Made by a program: the position numbers and the translations under genes
Origin: Symsagittifera roscoffensis
Taxonomy: Eukaryota > Xenacoelomorpha > Acoela > Convolutidae
DNA length: 64,000 nt
Assembly: GCF_963678635.1 (NCBI RefSeq)
Contig: NC_087069.1
Coordinates: forward strand, 24,604,303-24,668,302
Direction: 5' to 3'
Shown here: piece by piece, positions 40,201 to 52,570 of the stretch
Layout: every line of letters begins with the position of its first letter
Position numbering within the stretch: position 1 is the first letter of the stretch
The notes under the pieces: generated by a model
The model's database searches: none
Told to the model about the DNA's origin: nothing
What the model saw: only the letters and a program-made list of their open reading frames with translations

Positions 40201-42884
40201 ATGCGGAGTACGATGGTTATAAGTGAAATGAATCAGGCATTTAGAGTACGAGGGTTATCAATGAAATCAACCGGACATTGTGAGTACGAGTGCTACAGGT
40301 TAAATCGAATTTTGTGATTACGAGGATTACAAGTGAGATAAATTGGACATTGTGAGTACGAGGGTTACAAGTGAACTAAATCGCACATTGCGAGTACGAG
40401 GGCTATGAATGAAACGAATCGGACGTTACGAGTACAAGGGTTACAAGTTAAATGAATCGGAAATTGTGAATACAAGGATCACAAATCAAATTAATCGCAT
40501 TTTGTGAGTACGAGAGTTACAAGGGAAATGAATCGGACATTGTGAGTACGAGGGTTATAAATGTGATGAATCGGACATTACGAGTACAAGGGTTACAAGT
40601 GAAATGACTTGGACATTGTGAATACGAGGATCACAAATAAAATTAATCGCATTTTGTGAGTAAGAGGGTTACAAGTGAAATGAAGCGGACATTGTGAGCA
40701 CGAGTGTTATAAATGAAATGAATCGGATATTAGGAATACAAGGGTTACAAGTGAATTGATTCGGACATTGTGAGTACGAGAGTTGCAAGTGAAATGAATT
40801 TGACATTTTGAGTACGAGGGTTATAAATGAATTGAATCGGACACTACGAGTACAAGGGTTACAAGTGAAATGAATCGGAAATTGTGAGTACAATGATTAC
40901 AGATCAAATTAATCGCATTTCGTGAGTACGAGGGTTACAAGTGAAATGAATTGGACATTTTGAGTACGAGGGTTATAAAAGAAATGAATCGGACATTACT
41001 AGTACAAGGGATACAAGTGAAATGATTCGGACATTGTGAGTACAAGGATCAAAAATCAAATTTACCGCATTTTGTTTGTACGAGGGTTACAAGTGAAATG
41101 AATCGGATTTTGTGAGTACGAAGGTTATAAATGAATGAATCGGACATTACGAGTTGAAGCGTTACAAGTCAAACGAATCGGACATTGTGAGTACGAGGGT
41201 TATAAATGAAATGAATCGCATATTACATTTACAAGGGCTACAAGTGAAATGATTCGTACAGTGTGAGTATAAGGATTACAAATCAAATTAATTGCGTTTT
41301 GTGAGTACGAGGGTTACAAGTGAAATGAAGCTGACATGGTGAGTACGAGGGTTATAAATGAATGAGTCGGTCATTACGAGTACAAGGGTTACAAGTCAAA
41401 TGATTCGGACATTGTGAGTAAAAGGATCACAAATCAAATTAATCGCGTTTTGTGAGTACGAGGGTTACAATTGAAATGAAGTGAACATTGTGAGTACTAG
41501 TATTACAAGTGAAATGAATCGGACGTTACGAATACGAGGATTACAAAAGAAATGATGCGGACATTGTGAGTACGATGGTTACAAGTGAAATGAATCGGGC
41601 ATTTAGAGTACAAGGGTTATTAATGAAATGAACCGGACATTGTGAATACGAGTGCTACAAGTGAAACAAATCGAATTTTGTGAGTACGAGGATTACAAGT
41701 GAGATAAATCGGACATTGTGAGTACGAGGGTTTCAAGTGAAAAGTGTATGACAAGGTGAGTACGAGGGTTAAAAGTGAATTGAATCGGATATTTTGAGTA
41801 CGACAAAAACGCGTGAATTGAATCGGACAGTGTGAGTACGAGGGTTAGAAATGAATGAATCGGGATTACGAGTACAAGGGTTACAAGTCAAATGATTCGG
41901 ACAATGTGAGTACAAGGATCACAAATCAAATTAATCGCGTTTTGTGAGTACGAGGGTTACAAGTGAAATGAAGTGAACATTGTGAGTACTAGTATTACAT
42001 GTGAAACGAATCGGACGTTACGAAAATGAAGGTTACCAAAAAAAGATGCGGACATTGTGAGTACGATGGTTACAAGTGAAATGAATCAGGCATTTAGAGT
42101 ACGAGGGTTATCAATGAAATGAACCGGACATTGTGAGTACGAGTGCTACAGGTTAAATCGAATTTTGTGATTACGAGGAATACAAGTGAGATAAATCGGA
42201 CATTGTGAGTACGAGGGTTACAAGTGAACTAAATCGCACATTGTGAGTACGAGGGTTACAAGTGAAAAGTGTATGACAAGGTGAGTACGAGGGTAAAAAA
42301 AGAAACGAATCGGATATATTGAGTACGACAAAAACACTTGAATTGAATCGGACAGTGTGAGTAAGAGGGTTGGAAATGAAATGAATTGGCATTGTGAGTA
42401 CGAGAGTTACAACTGAAAAGAAGCGGACACTGCGATTTCAATCGTTACAAGTGAATTGAATCAGACATTGTGAGTACGAGAGTTACATGTGAAGGGAAGC
42501 GGAAATTGTTAGTACAAGGATTAAAAAATCAAATTAATCGCATTTTTTTAGTACGAGGATTACAAGTGAGTGAATTTGACATTTTGAGTACGAGGGTTAT
42601 AAGTGAAATGAATCGGACACTACGAGTACAAGGGGTACAAGTGAAATGAATCGGAAACTGTGAGTACAAGGATTACAAAAAAAAATTAATCGCATTTTGT
42701 GAGTACGAGGGTTCCAAGTGAAATGATTCGGACATTGTGAGTACAAGTATTACAAATCAAATTAATCGCATTTTTTGAGTACGAGGATTACAAGTGAAAT
42801 GAATTTGACATTTTGAGTACGAGGGTTATCAACGAAATGAACCGGACATTGTGAGTACGAGTGCTACAAGTGAAACGAATTGTG

Positions 42885-43840
42885 TTTGAATCTGGAATTG
42901 TGTTTGAAATTTGTTCAGTTAGAAGTTTTTTAATTTCTTCAAATCGTGCTTGATGTTCTGTATTCCATTCAAAATTATTTTGTTGTCTAAGTATGTTATA
43001 GAATGGTCGTAGATATAATTGCATTTTATAAACATATTTGCTTAAAAAGTTTAACATTCCAAGGAATTCTTGGATTTTCTTTTTATTTGTTGGTGGTTGG
43101 AGTTTTTGAATAGCGTCTATACGTGATTTCAATGGAGTGATTGTTTTTCTTTCTATATTATGTCCTAAGAATTTAACTTTTGTCAAAAAGAAGTGTGATT
43201 TATCGGGGGCGGCCTTCAGATTTTCGTTCTGAAGTATTTGGTGATATTGTTCTAAAACATTGAACATTTCCTCTTTTGTCTGTGATTGCATAAAAACATC
43301 GTCTAAATAGGTGATTGCATTTTTCTTGAGTATTAGTGGTCGAAAAATTTTGCTCATAAAAGCTGAAAATGCTGCTGGTCCTATGGATATTCCATAGAAT
43401 AAGCGGTTGAATTCGTACTGTTGGTTTCCAATAACAAATTGTGTTAAGCGTCGTGATTGTTCATCTAATGGCATTTGATTATATGCACTACTCATATCGG
43501 CGGTGGTAAAGTATTTTCCGTTTATTTTTGTTAAAATAACTTGTATTGGTTCAATGGGCCAATTACACTTTGATTCATCTATTAGTGAGTTGAGGTATCT
43601 AGCATCGAGAACAATTTTTAATGATTCTCCTTTGGCTAGAATGATAACAGGGTTGATAAATGTGTTGCCTTTTGGTTGTTCTTCTTTGTTTACTGGTGAT
43701 ATAATGTTGTATTGTTCTAAAATGTCGAGTAATCTGTTTACTTTATCGTGTAAGTGAATTGGTACTTTACTTGCTCTTTGTTTTTGAAAACTGCGTCTGG
43801 TTTTAATGGGAGATGTAGTGATGAGCTGATTTTGCCAACA
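42885..43840 (-). pseudogene. pol: Truncated reverse transcriptase (copy B)
   Basis: RT from its N-terminus through YLDD (about 43309-43298) to just before RNase H, then cut at the duplication junction. The frame runs on into satellite and stops at 42788, adding a satellite-encoded tail. RNase H, integrase and all downstream genes are missing, as is a 3' LTR, so this copy cannot transpose by itself. Confidence 0.88.
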
Positions 43841-46800
43841 TCAAATTTGGATGTTGCATAGACTGATGAATATTTAATTAGCTGTTTTGCTAGTTTTTCA
43901 AATTCGTCTTGTGTTATTTGTGAATGTTGGAAATTAAACATTGTTAAAAATTTCTGTTGACTCTCTGTGTAGTTACTTATGTTGAATGTAGGTTTGAAAT
44001 ATGGGGTTTTTGTGAAATAATCCGTATTTCTGTTTTCGTTTATTATTATACTATTTATAGATAATTCTTCATTAAGAATTGTGGATTGGCAAATATCTAG
44101 TAATTGGAGTATATTATTTACACGATATGCTTTTTCGTGTATTGGTGATATTGTAGCGTTGGTTTCGCAATAGCCTAAAAGTCCTAAAGGTAATGTTACT
44201 TGGTAAGGTGTATTGTTGTATACATGTAAGGAAATAATATCTGAATTCGAGTTTTTCAAATATTTTATTGATGAGATTGTGATTTTGAAAAATTTATGAA
44301 TAGGTTTGAATTCAAAATCTGACATATAAAATTTTTGTTTGTTTTGTTTTTTATCATATTGGTGAACTTGCTTTATTGAAAAATTATAGATGTTTCCTGA
44401 TAGTGGTTTCAGGTGTTTTCTTTGTTGGTTATATATTGGATAAAACTTTGAAAAGAATGGTGGTTGTTTATTTAATCTTTGAAAAAATGTTAGGGATGTG
44501 TCTTTTGTTTTTGTATATTTATCTTTGATTAATATTTTACTATTCAAGATGTTTATTGTTGGTATATATTTAGAGATAAATGGTATTCCAATGATATTGT
44601 GTTTAATATCAGTGATATGGAATATTTGTTTAAATGGTTTGGTTAAAATTTTGTTTTGCTCCATTGTTCTTGTGGGGAGAAGAAATAATTGAATTTTTCC
44701 GTAGTTTATTAATGTTGATCCTTGTGCTGTTGCTAGTTTGCTGGAGGTTTCAAGAGGTGTTAGCTTTGGGTGTAAGGTTTTTATTTCATTCCATGTGGGA
44801 ATGTTTATTATATTTGATTCTGCTCCTGAATCAATTAAAAAATCAATTTCAAGATCTGGTGGTTGAAATTCTTTGCTTCTTGGACTTTCTAAAAGAAATG
44901 GTATTGTCCAAATTTTTTCTCTGGGTTGTTCTTTTTGTATGTTTTGATAGATGTGATTTGTATTCAAGCATTTTGTTTTTTCGTTCTCATTGGGTTGATT
45001 TGTAGTATTAATTTCATTAGTTTTTTGTGTCGTCGGTGTGGAATGGACGGGTTCAATATAATAATTGTGAAGGAGTTCTGATTGATTCTCATATATGTGT
45101 GATGAAAAAGGTTGTTCATATATAACAGGTTCAAAGTCATTTTCGACTTTTATCATATTGATGGAGAGAGTGTTTTCTGCATCGCTTTCTGAATCTGATG
45201 ATCCACAGTTTATTTGATTGAGTTGTAACGTATCAGTTACTGTGTCATCAATACCTGGAGGGTCTGATGTTGTTTCTGGATTAGATTGTACTTGATTAAT
45301 ATGTCTTTGATGTTTAGGTGTATTACTTCTGTGGCGATTATTAGAATTATTATAGTTATTATTATTCCGGTGTGGTGATTGGGAATAATTTCTATAACGA
45401 TTATTATAACTTGAGTGTCGATTTTGTGAATTATTTCGCGATCTATTTTGGTAATTATTGTTTGGTCTGTTATAGTTCGATCTATTATATGAATTATTCC
45501 TTGATTGATTGTTCGGGTAATTCTGGTTTCGGTTGTTTGAATAACTTCTATTCCGATTATTGGAGTAGTTTCTATTCCTATTGTATGATGAATTTCGTGA
45601 TTGATTGTTTGGGTAGTAATTATTTCTTGATTGGGAATTAGATCTAGAAACAAATCGTTGTGTATTTGAATTTGATCTGGAATAGTTATTTCGACTATTT
45701 GGTCTATTGTAGTGATTTTGTGATGAATTTTGCGTGTTTCTTCGTTCTGGTGATCTTCCTCTATAACTTGAGTTATATGGTGATTGATTTCTTGTATAAT
45801 TTGTATTGTTCGGGAGTGGTTTTCCTGAACTGTTATTGCTGTAGACTGTTTTGTTCGGTAGATTTTGATCTTTTTTCATGTATTGGTAGAATGATTTATT
45901 TGGTTCTTTATATTTTTGAGGTTTATTTTGATTGTCTTGCTGTTTTTGTCTACATTCAGAAATACTATGTCCGTATCGTCGGCAATAATTACACCATTTT
46001 TTGAAAGATGGTTTGCCTTTAAAGTTTGGGTGTTTTTCGTAAATATTGAGTATTTCAGTGATTTTTTCAACGAGGTCTGCATCTGATTCCTGTATATTGT
46101 TTATATTTGTGGAAGCTGTTTCAATTCTGTTAACGTATTGTAATTTCAGATTTTCCGTTTCTTCGAGTTTCATTGTGATTTCTGCTTGTTCTAGTTTGTC
46201 TACTAGTTTTCGAAAATCTAAATCGGGTTCTCGAATTGACGAAGGATGGGATGCTCTCTTTTTTATTGCTATTTTCCTTAATTGTGGTGTTAAGGTCATC
46301 ATTAAGAATTCTGTCATCTTTGTGTTTTTATAGTCATGTGTATTTAATGAATATGCTTTTCGAACTAGTGTTTCGATTCGTACTGCTAATTGCTTGATGG
46401 TTTCGTTTGGTAATCTGCGAATTTCATTACATAAAACTCTTTGTTGTTGTTTGTTTCTTTCGGAGTCAAACATTTTTGAAAATTCTTGTGTAAACCTTTT
46501 CCAATTTGATTTTATTTCTATAGGCAATACTGAAAACCATTTTTGGGCTGCGCCATCTAGAGTTGTTTGTATTAACGCTGTGCGTCGATGTATCCAGTTT
46601 TGATGTAGTGGCGTATTAATTGGTTCAGGTCCTATATTTAAAATCAAATTTGCTGTGACTGCATTTAAATAGTCTTCTACAGAATATTCAGGGTCTGTTC
46701 CTGTGAATACCATTAAAGGTTTAGTTGATGTTTTTGATGATCCACCCATAAGGTATGGATTCATCGTCATTTGTAATGATTCTGCTGCATTTGGCATTTG

Positions 46801-48522
46801 AGAAAAATTTGAAAGTTGATTTCTTGTTATTTCGTGTTGTTGAAGATAATATGGGAGTGGTATTTCATTTTGCATTTGTGCTGGTTGGTACGAGTTTGCA
46901 ATCATTGGGTTTTGTTGCTGAATTGGTTGAAAAGATTGTGTATTAATTGGGTTTTGTTGTTGAATTGGTTGTTGGTTTTGTGTATCTATTGGTTGTGGAG
47001 AAAAAATTCTATTATATGTATGTGGTTTCTGTATTCCTTGTCCACGATATTCTTGATTATAGGGTGTAAATATATCTGGTTGTAAGAAATCATCATCTGA
47101 GGATAAGTAATCCATTTGATAAGATGTTTGTTTTTTATTTTTATTTTGTTGAAAAAATGGATAGTTTTCACTACGATCCTGTGGAGGATGTAAATTTGTT
47201 TGGAAATTTACTGAATTAGGTGGTGCCATTGGGTTATCCCAGTTTCGAGATCTTGTATAATTACTAAAATTTTTTCGTGGTTGATAATTTGTTTTTGATG
47301 GATGTGTGTAATTATAATTATGGTCTGCAAAGTTGTTTCTAGTGAACGTTTTGCGTGTTTTTGGCGGTATTGTCATGGGTCTGTATGTTTGGTAATCCAT
47401 GTGTGAATATTTTGGGGCAACCGAAGGTTTAACGGTTGATTGTAATGTTACCTGTGTTTGTGAAGGATTTGTATTTCTTGGTGTTGTTAAGTTTGGACGT
47501 ATTGGTGAAATACTTTGTTGTGTAGTTGTTGTGTGTACGATTTCTTCATTTATGAAGTGTGATGGTGTCTGGATATCTTGTTGAGTAAGATTCCTAGTTC
47601 CATTGAGGTTTTCATTGTGTATGACTGTAGAGTTTAAACTATTATTTTGCATATCGGGTAAAAATGTATTATAGTTTAGTGGTGTTGCATCAATGGTTAA
47701 TGGTATTACTCGTACATAATCTCTTACATAAGATATCGTACTTATTGCTTGACTTGAGATTGATTGTGGGAAGTTTATGGATGCGGGATGAGACCATTCG
47801 GGGTCCCAAACATAGTCTGATTGTTCTGTGATGGCAGTATCATCGTTTGAGTTTTGGGGTCTAAAATTTTTTCTTGCTTGTGAGATTAAATCAATATTAT
47901 GTGTGAAATAATCTATTATGAACCATGCCAAGATTTTTTGTAAGTCGTGTTTTGTATGTTGTGAAACTTCATCTTTCGTGAAATTTTCTTTGATTATATT
48001 TAGAAAACTAGAGAGTAGTGTGACTTCATGTCGTACTCTTATATGTTTAGATGTTTCTGTCGGTGAGACATTTGGTATCTGGATTTCGTTTTCTAATATC
48101 GAGATATAACTATATATTATCGCAAAAACTTCATTGGTGAATATGGAGTTTGCTCTTTGTGAGTTATGATATTGGATGCTTTTTATATATTCTGAGAATA
48201 CTTTTGAGAATTCTAAATCAAGGTCGTCTGTTTGAATTATATATTTACTGTGATTCTGGTTTGGTGAGCTGAATTCTATGGAGTAGATTCCGTATTGTTG
48301 TGTTAGGTTACATATATCTTTTAGATAGTGATCGATAATTTGTCTTTTGATTTTTACATCTGGGAACTCTGTTTTACATGGACTGATTCCGGGTTCAAAC
48401 AAATTTAAGAGTAAATTTTTGCAGAATATATGCTGTCCTCTATCAGTGGTTACATCTACGATAAAGGGGAAAATATCATCATCATCTGGACTTTCTTCAC
48501 CTGGGGTGTGCGTTGAGCTCAT
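43738..48522 (-). CDS. gag: Gag-protease polyprotein, copy B, 1594 aa
   Basis: Full-length and of the same architecture as 14225-19009, including the CCHC knuckle, DSG protease site and the -1 frameshift heptamer (43786-43780). Three residue changes are seen: V for A in FIVDVTTD near the N-terminus, Q for K in DTQNQQP, and K for I in GGSSKTSTKP. It is downstream of an intact 5' LTR and leader, so it could still be expressed and supply Gag. Confidence 0.9.
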   Translation of the reverse strand: MSSTHTPGEESPDDDDIFPFIVDVTTDRGQHIFCKNLLLNLFEPGISPCKTEFPDVKIKRQIIDHYLKDICNLTQQYGIYSIEFSSPNQNHSKYIIQTDDLDLEFSKVFSEYIKSIQYHNSQRANSIFTNEVFAIIYSYISILENEIQIPNVSPTETSKHIRVRHEVTLLSSFLNIIKENFTKDEVSQHTKHDLQKILAWFIIDYFTHNIDLISQARKNFRPQNSNDDTAITEQSDYVWDPEWSHPASINFPQSISSQAISTISYVRDYVRVIPLTIDATPLNYNTFLPDMQNNSLNSTVIHNENLNGTRNLTQQDIQTPSHFINEEIVHTTTTQQSISPIRPNLTTPRNTNPSQTQVTLQSTVKPSVAPKYSHMDYQTYRPMTIPPKTRKTFTRNNFADHNYNYTHPSKTNYQPRKNFSNYTRSRNWDNPMAPPNSVNFQTNLHPPQDRSENYPFFQQNKNKKQTSYQMDYLSSDDDFLQPDIFTPYNQEYRGQGIQKPHTYNRIFSPQPIDTQNQQPIQQQNPINTQSFQPIQQQNPMIANSYQPAQMQNEIPLPYYLQQHEITRNQLSNFSQMPNAAESLQMTMNPYLMGGSSKTSTKPLMVFTGTDPEYSVEDYLNAVTANLILNIGPEPINTPLHQNWIHRRTALIQTTLDGAAQKWFSVLPIEIKSNWKRFTQEFSKMFDSERNKQQQRVLCNEIRRLPNETIKQLAVRIETLVRKAYSLNTHDYKNTKMTEFLMMTLTPQLRKIAIKKRASHPSSIREPDLDFRKLVDKLEQAEITMKLEETENLKLQYVNRIETASTNINNIQESDADLVEKITEILNIYEKHPNFKGKPSFKKWCNYCRRYGHSISECRQKQQDNQNKPQKYKEPNKSFYQYMKKDQNLPNKTVYSNNSSGKPLPNNTNYTRNQSPYNSSYRGRSPERRNTQNSSQNHYNRPNSRNNYSRSNSNTQRFVSRSNSQSRNNYYPNNQSRNSSYNRNRNYSNNRNRSYSNNRNQNYPNNQSRNNSYNRSNYNRPNNNYQNRSRNNSQNRHSSYNNRYRNYSQSPHRNNNNYNNSNNRHRSNTPKHQRHINQVQSNPETTSDPPGIDDTVTDTLQLNQINCGSSDSESDAENTLSINMIKVENDFEPVIYEQPFSSHIYENQSELLHNYYIEPVHSTPTTQKTNEINTTNQPNENEKTKCLNTNHIYQNIQKEQPREKIWTIPFLLESPRSKEFQPPDLEIDFLIDSGAESNIINIPTWNEIKTLHPKLTPLETSSKLATAQGSTLINYGKIQLFLLPTRTMEQNKILTKPFKQIFHITDIKHNIIGIPFISKYIPTINILNSKILIKDKYTKTKDTSLTFFQRLNKQPPFFSKFYPIYNQQRKHLKPLSGNIYNFSIKQVHQYDKKQNKQKFYMSDFEFKPIHKFFKITISSIKYLKNSNSDIISLHVYNNTPYQVTLPLGLLGYCETNATISPIHEKAYRVNNILQLLDICQSTILNEELSINSIIINENRNTDYFTKTPYFKPTFNISNYTESQQKFLTMFNFQHSQITQDEFEKLAKQLIKYSSVYATSKFDVGKISSSLHLPLKPDAVFKNKEQVKYQFTYTIK

Positions 48523-48964
48523 TTTTTCGTTCGATGACTGTTAATATGTAATTATCAATGTGTCTAATTGGTTGATTCCAATTGTATAAATGTACTGGTT
48601 TATGTTTATACTGCTTTTTTATTCTTCTTTTTCCTCTTTTTGATGAATTTGAAGTTGTTTCTGAGTCAGAGAAATATAATTGATCGTGAATTGGGCAATT
48701 TTTATCTATTGATTCTTTTAGTTTATAAAGTTCGTCTAAACTGTTGGTTTCTGATTCTGAAAATGCGTTTCGATTTTTTGAAAATCTTTTTCGTGTTATT
48801 TGTCTTTGTTTAGTTATTATTTTTCTCTTTAATGTTTGTCGTTTTGTTCTAATGTATCCAACTGTTTGTGTATGAGGTGTGATTACAAGGTCGTATTTTT
48901 TGTTATCTATTTCACAATTGTGTAAAACGATTGTTTGTTTTTTTCCTAGATTTTTAATTGACAT
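48497..48964 (-). CDS. ORF1 basic protein, copy B
   Basis: Identical in translation to 18984-19451, with the same 26-nt overlap with gag. Confidence 0.63.
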   Translation of the reverse strand: MSIKNLGKKQTIVLHNCEIDNKKYDLVITPHTQTVGYIRTKRQTLKRKIITKQRQITRKRFSKNRNAFSESETNSLDELYKLKESIDKNCPIHDQLYFSDSETTSNSSKRGKRRIKKQYKHKPVHLYNWNQPIRHIDNYILTVIERKNELNAHPR

Positions 48965-50211
48965 AAGGTTTAGGATGACGGGTGCAAAAGGTTGTTAAAT
49001 GATTTCTATTTGCTTAAACTGTTAGTCCTTGCGATTTTTTGTTAGCCTAACCTGGGTCTATTTGTTCAGGGTTGGGGAGAAAAGTATATCAATTCCGAAG
49101 AATGATTTTATACTTTCTCGTGGCTAGTATAAGCTAAGGTGTTAACTTACTTAATCTTACTTAAGGGTAGTGATTGTGTTCAGGGTTGGAGAATAGTAAA
49201 TCGATCCACAAGGTTCAGGTATAATTAGAACGCGAGTAGTTCGTTAGATACTATTTTAAACTTACTAAGTTTAAGATTTATCCTGGGTCTGGTAAGAGGG
49301 GGGATCAAGTGAAGGATGAATAACCGAAGTTCTTCACTGTTTATCCTAATTTGAATGATTAGTTTTGTTCAAAAATTTCTATTAGTCCTGGGTTTTTAGA
49401 AAGGGTTGGATAGTGAATCGACGTTTGAGGTCGTTAGACACTCGTTAAGTGGGTGGGGGAGAACAAAGTTGTTCTTTTTGATCCAAGGATAGGCCTTGAT
49501 GATCAAGTTTTAAATTTAATTAAATAGAAAATGATTTAAGATCCAAGGATAAGCCTTGATGATCTGATTTTAAAATTAAGTGAATTTAAGTTTAAAATGT
49601 TTTAAATTTGTGTAAAGAATAGATTTAGTATTTTTATGATATTAGTGAGCTTATGAATGCTGTTATGTTTAGGCGATGAAGCTGGAACAACAGGATGATT
49701 TATAATTACTAACCATTTATTGTCATGCTACTAATTTTTATTTTGATTTTTCAATAAATATTTTTCAAACATGTTTTGTATATTACTGCAGAATTTAGGA
49801 AAACGATCTGAGATCTTTTTATCAATCGTTATTGTATATTAATAATTTTGTTTAGCGCCTGAAATGATTTTGAAGATTGACTTCAAAATTTTATGTTTGC
49901 AAATGAAAATCTAAATTCATTGCTAGTAGTATTCTAAATACAAAAGTTTGTTCTGGCTTTTGCCGAACTATCTTATAACTATATGGTAAGTTTCTGCTTT
50001 GTCGTATGTCGTCTCTGGTTCGAGGTCTTCTTCCAATTCCGGGTAGTTCTGTTATCGTTCGGAATATTGGCTCTGATCTATTGAGTCGTAGAGACATTTC
50101 GATTAAATTATTGTCGTATAACATTTTGTAAATGTTTTGTCTAAATTCTAATCTATTATTGGTTAATTCTAAGCTATTAAGGTCTTGTTCGATACTTATG
50201 GTCGCACCAGA
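48965..50211 (-). other. 5' leader, copy B
   Basis: Contains the same tandem hairpins (about 49486-49563), the 77-codon frame (49891-50124, one changed residue) and the tRNA-like PBS (50187-50209). Confidence 0.6.
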
Positions 50212-50621
50212 TGAGTTAGGACCGATGGGTATAACTCATAGAGTAATTTCGGATAGGGTACACCGTCTGCTCGTCACGCTATCTTATTTTCGGCCGGATA
50301 TATTCGTGCAACTTCTTAGTCTAATACCGATCCTAATCTTACTCTTATACTATCTAGTCTCAGGTTGTTTAACTAGTCTCTGCTAGGCTCAATAGATCTA
50401 GGGTATACTGGTTTATTGCGGCTGCTGAAGTACTCGGGAGAGTTCAACTAATTTCTAAGTTAAATTCAAATCTCTCTGGTGCTGAAATTACAAGTAATTT
50501 CAGCACTTACAAATAAGTGGATTGTTAGTTAGATGGATCATGATTGGTTAATATTAAATACTTTACATTGGTAAAATATCTAATTTATCCAATCATAAAA
50601 TGTAGTTTAGATCAGGTTCCA
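50212..50621 (-). repeat. 5' LTR, copy B
   Basis: 410 bp, and the same as 20699-21108 where I compared them, including the T that differs from the 3' LTR; palindrome at 50479-50506. It is followed by AGAT (50622-50625), the right-hand target duplication carried along. Confidence 0.93.
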
Positions 50622-50625
50622 AGAT

Positions 50626-52570
50626 GGCAAGGTCCATAATTGACTTTATGCCAAAATTTAGCTCGAGTATAGTAACCAATCCAAAAATTTCAGCATCTTG
50701 ATTACCAGTTTTTCCGATTGCGTCACCTTCCTTTTCGTCAAAACACTTCTGTTGATGCTTCTCAACTTATTTCATTTCTCTTTTCTTGAATTGTTGGAAT
50801 CATGGATCAAAATTGATTTTTTGGTTTTTTTGGGAGAAGCAAATCTTCCAATTGTTGGTTTTTTTTTTAAGTTTAATATAATTAGGACTATACTGTAGTT
50901 TTCGAACCAAGTTTTGAAAAAGAGAATACACAGAATTAGATAAGGCAGATTCAAAAGACGATGAGATTGAGTAAAAGTTGAAATAAACAGTATGAGTTAT
51001 CCTGAGCTCTTTCCAGTTTTTGCCAGCCCGCTTTTGTTAAAACTACAATAAAAAAATCTTTTTCAATTTCGGTTCACAGTGGTGGTGAAGAAAATCTAAG
51101 ATTTTAACCTAAGATAATGGCGTGTCTACTCACAACTCGTTTGCAAGAGAAACGGACTATGCTTAGACAGGCTAGATAGCCTTTCATAGATCCTCTGCGA
51201 ATCGCAGAAACCACAATAAAAAATTTCAGAGGGAACAATCAATACCAAATTTTGCGGAGACTAGATAAATTTCATTGACGTTTTCGAAGAGAAGGAAGAC
51301 GCTTAAAGGGGGAGTAATTGGCAATAGCTGACTGGAAAAAAACTGGTCTCAGACATTTATCTCAGAAAAGATTGCAAAAATTTCATTTTAAAATTGGAGA
51401 GGCCAAAAATGAACAAAAATATGAATGGTTACGATTTTCTGATCACAATTTTTTGAATATATTTTTTTATTATTCAATTAAAAGGCTGGTGACTCAACAA
51501 CAAACTAATCATTATTTAAAATTTATAAAAACCTGCGACAAAAGCTCACAGATGATGAATTTCTGGGAAAGAAATATCTGGAATTCGGTTTACAAAGATA
51601 AACATACAAGAGTTTGATCTCTGCAACCTCACTGGAATTGAAGAAAAAAACGTTTTGCTTTTCCATAATTTGAGCTTTGAATAAGGAATCAATAAAGAAT
51701 TGAAACTTTCTTTTACAGAGTTTATCTTATTTTTTACTGATGAGAATCACTCAAACGTACCTGGCTGATTTCAATTTTATTGCAACAAATGGGATTACAT
51801 AATTGTGTTTTCATTTTATAATCAAAAAGATTGCTTAAGATATTCTTATAACAATTTCAGTTTATTTTATTTCATTTTTTGGAAATTTCGCGAGTAAAAC
51901 TTGAAGTTTTCATTTTTTGTATAATACTTAACGTTCAGTTTTAAAACATATTCTCAGTTGCATTCACTAAACGGAAATTAAAGCGCCGCGTGTAGTGATT
52001 GTGGCACAAATTACACACGTCATTATGTTTTAGACCTTTTGAAGCGTGCATATTCAATATTCATTTTTTATTTGTTTTTTTTTAAAATGCAACAGCAAAA
52101 AACTTAACTTCAATTTGAATAAAAAGTCTTCTAACCATACATCTCCTAATTTCCAAATTTCTCCTGATATCTTCATGATTTCCAAATTAGCCAAGTACAA
52201 AAATAAATCGTATTCCAATCAGAGAAACAAATTAGGTTGTTTGTTCATTAAAAAAAAGTTGGTTTAAAAAACAATTAAAAAATAGACAATTATATTGTTA
52301 TAAAAAAAAGATCAGAAAAGTTATGAAAATCAACCTTGATTACATTGATGGCTGATTAATTTGATCATTTATTTTTATAAAGTTATATGATATTAATGAG
52401 ATAACTTGAGTTGGATTTTTTAGAGATATTGAGCATTCACCGTTTGTGTCGTAGATGTTAGGTGCTGTGTTACGGCAGAAGGCCCGCCCCTTATGAAATA
52501 GTTATTGTGTTGCTGAAAGATGTTAAAGGTCATAGTGTTAGTGATAGTGTGAGTGAACGTTGCTGAAGGA
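50626..52570. other. Host flank, copy B
   Basis: Counterpart of 21113-23056, with a T9 instead of T8 run near 50861. The plus frame at 51318-51617 and its AATAAA (22177 counterpart) are unchanged. The T9 version opens a 60-codon minus frame (50772-50954) that copy A lacks. Confidence 0.4.

Larger units (their letters stand above)
13372..42884. repeat. Segmental tandem duplication, copy A (29,513 bp)
   Basis: The segment starts inside the RT gene and ends in satellite; its sequence restarts at 42885. The constant offset of 29,513 bp holds from RT through the LTR, then drifts by single indels (+1 at a T8/T9 run near 21347). By eye only about ten base differences separate the copies over 13 kb of non-satellite DNA. 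Confidence 0.9.
26660..42884. repeat. Satellite array A (38-bp monomer, higher-order repeats)
   Basis: About 16.2 kb of head-to-tail 38-bp monomers. A typical monomer starts GAGGGTTACAAGTGAAATGA and ends ACATTGTGAGTAC; a second class starts GAGGATCACAAATCAAAT and ends GCATATTGTGTGTAC. Monomers combine into higher-order units: 843 bp (marker at 28511, 29354, 30197), 429 bp (marker at 32013, 32442, 32871; 34754, 35183, 35612; 36618, 37047), larger blocks of 2,741 and 1,864 bp, and about 1,980 bp in the less homogeneous right part. Open frames on the minus strand (NPRTHNVRFISLVTLVL-like repeats) come from the period and are not genes. Confidence 0.95.

Noticed and set aside
26660-42884. CRISPR-like array
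   Set aside because: Monomers are head to tail without unique spacers, and the context is eukaryotic.
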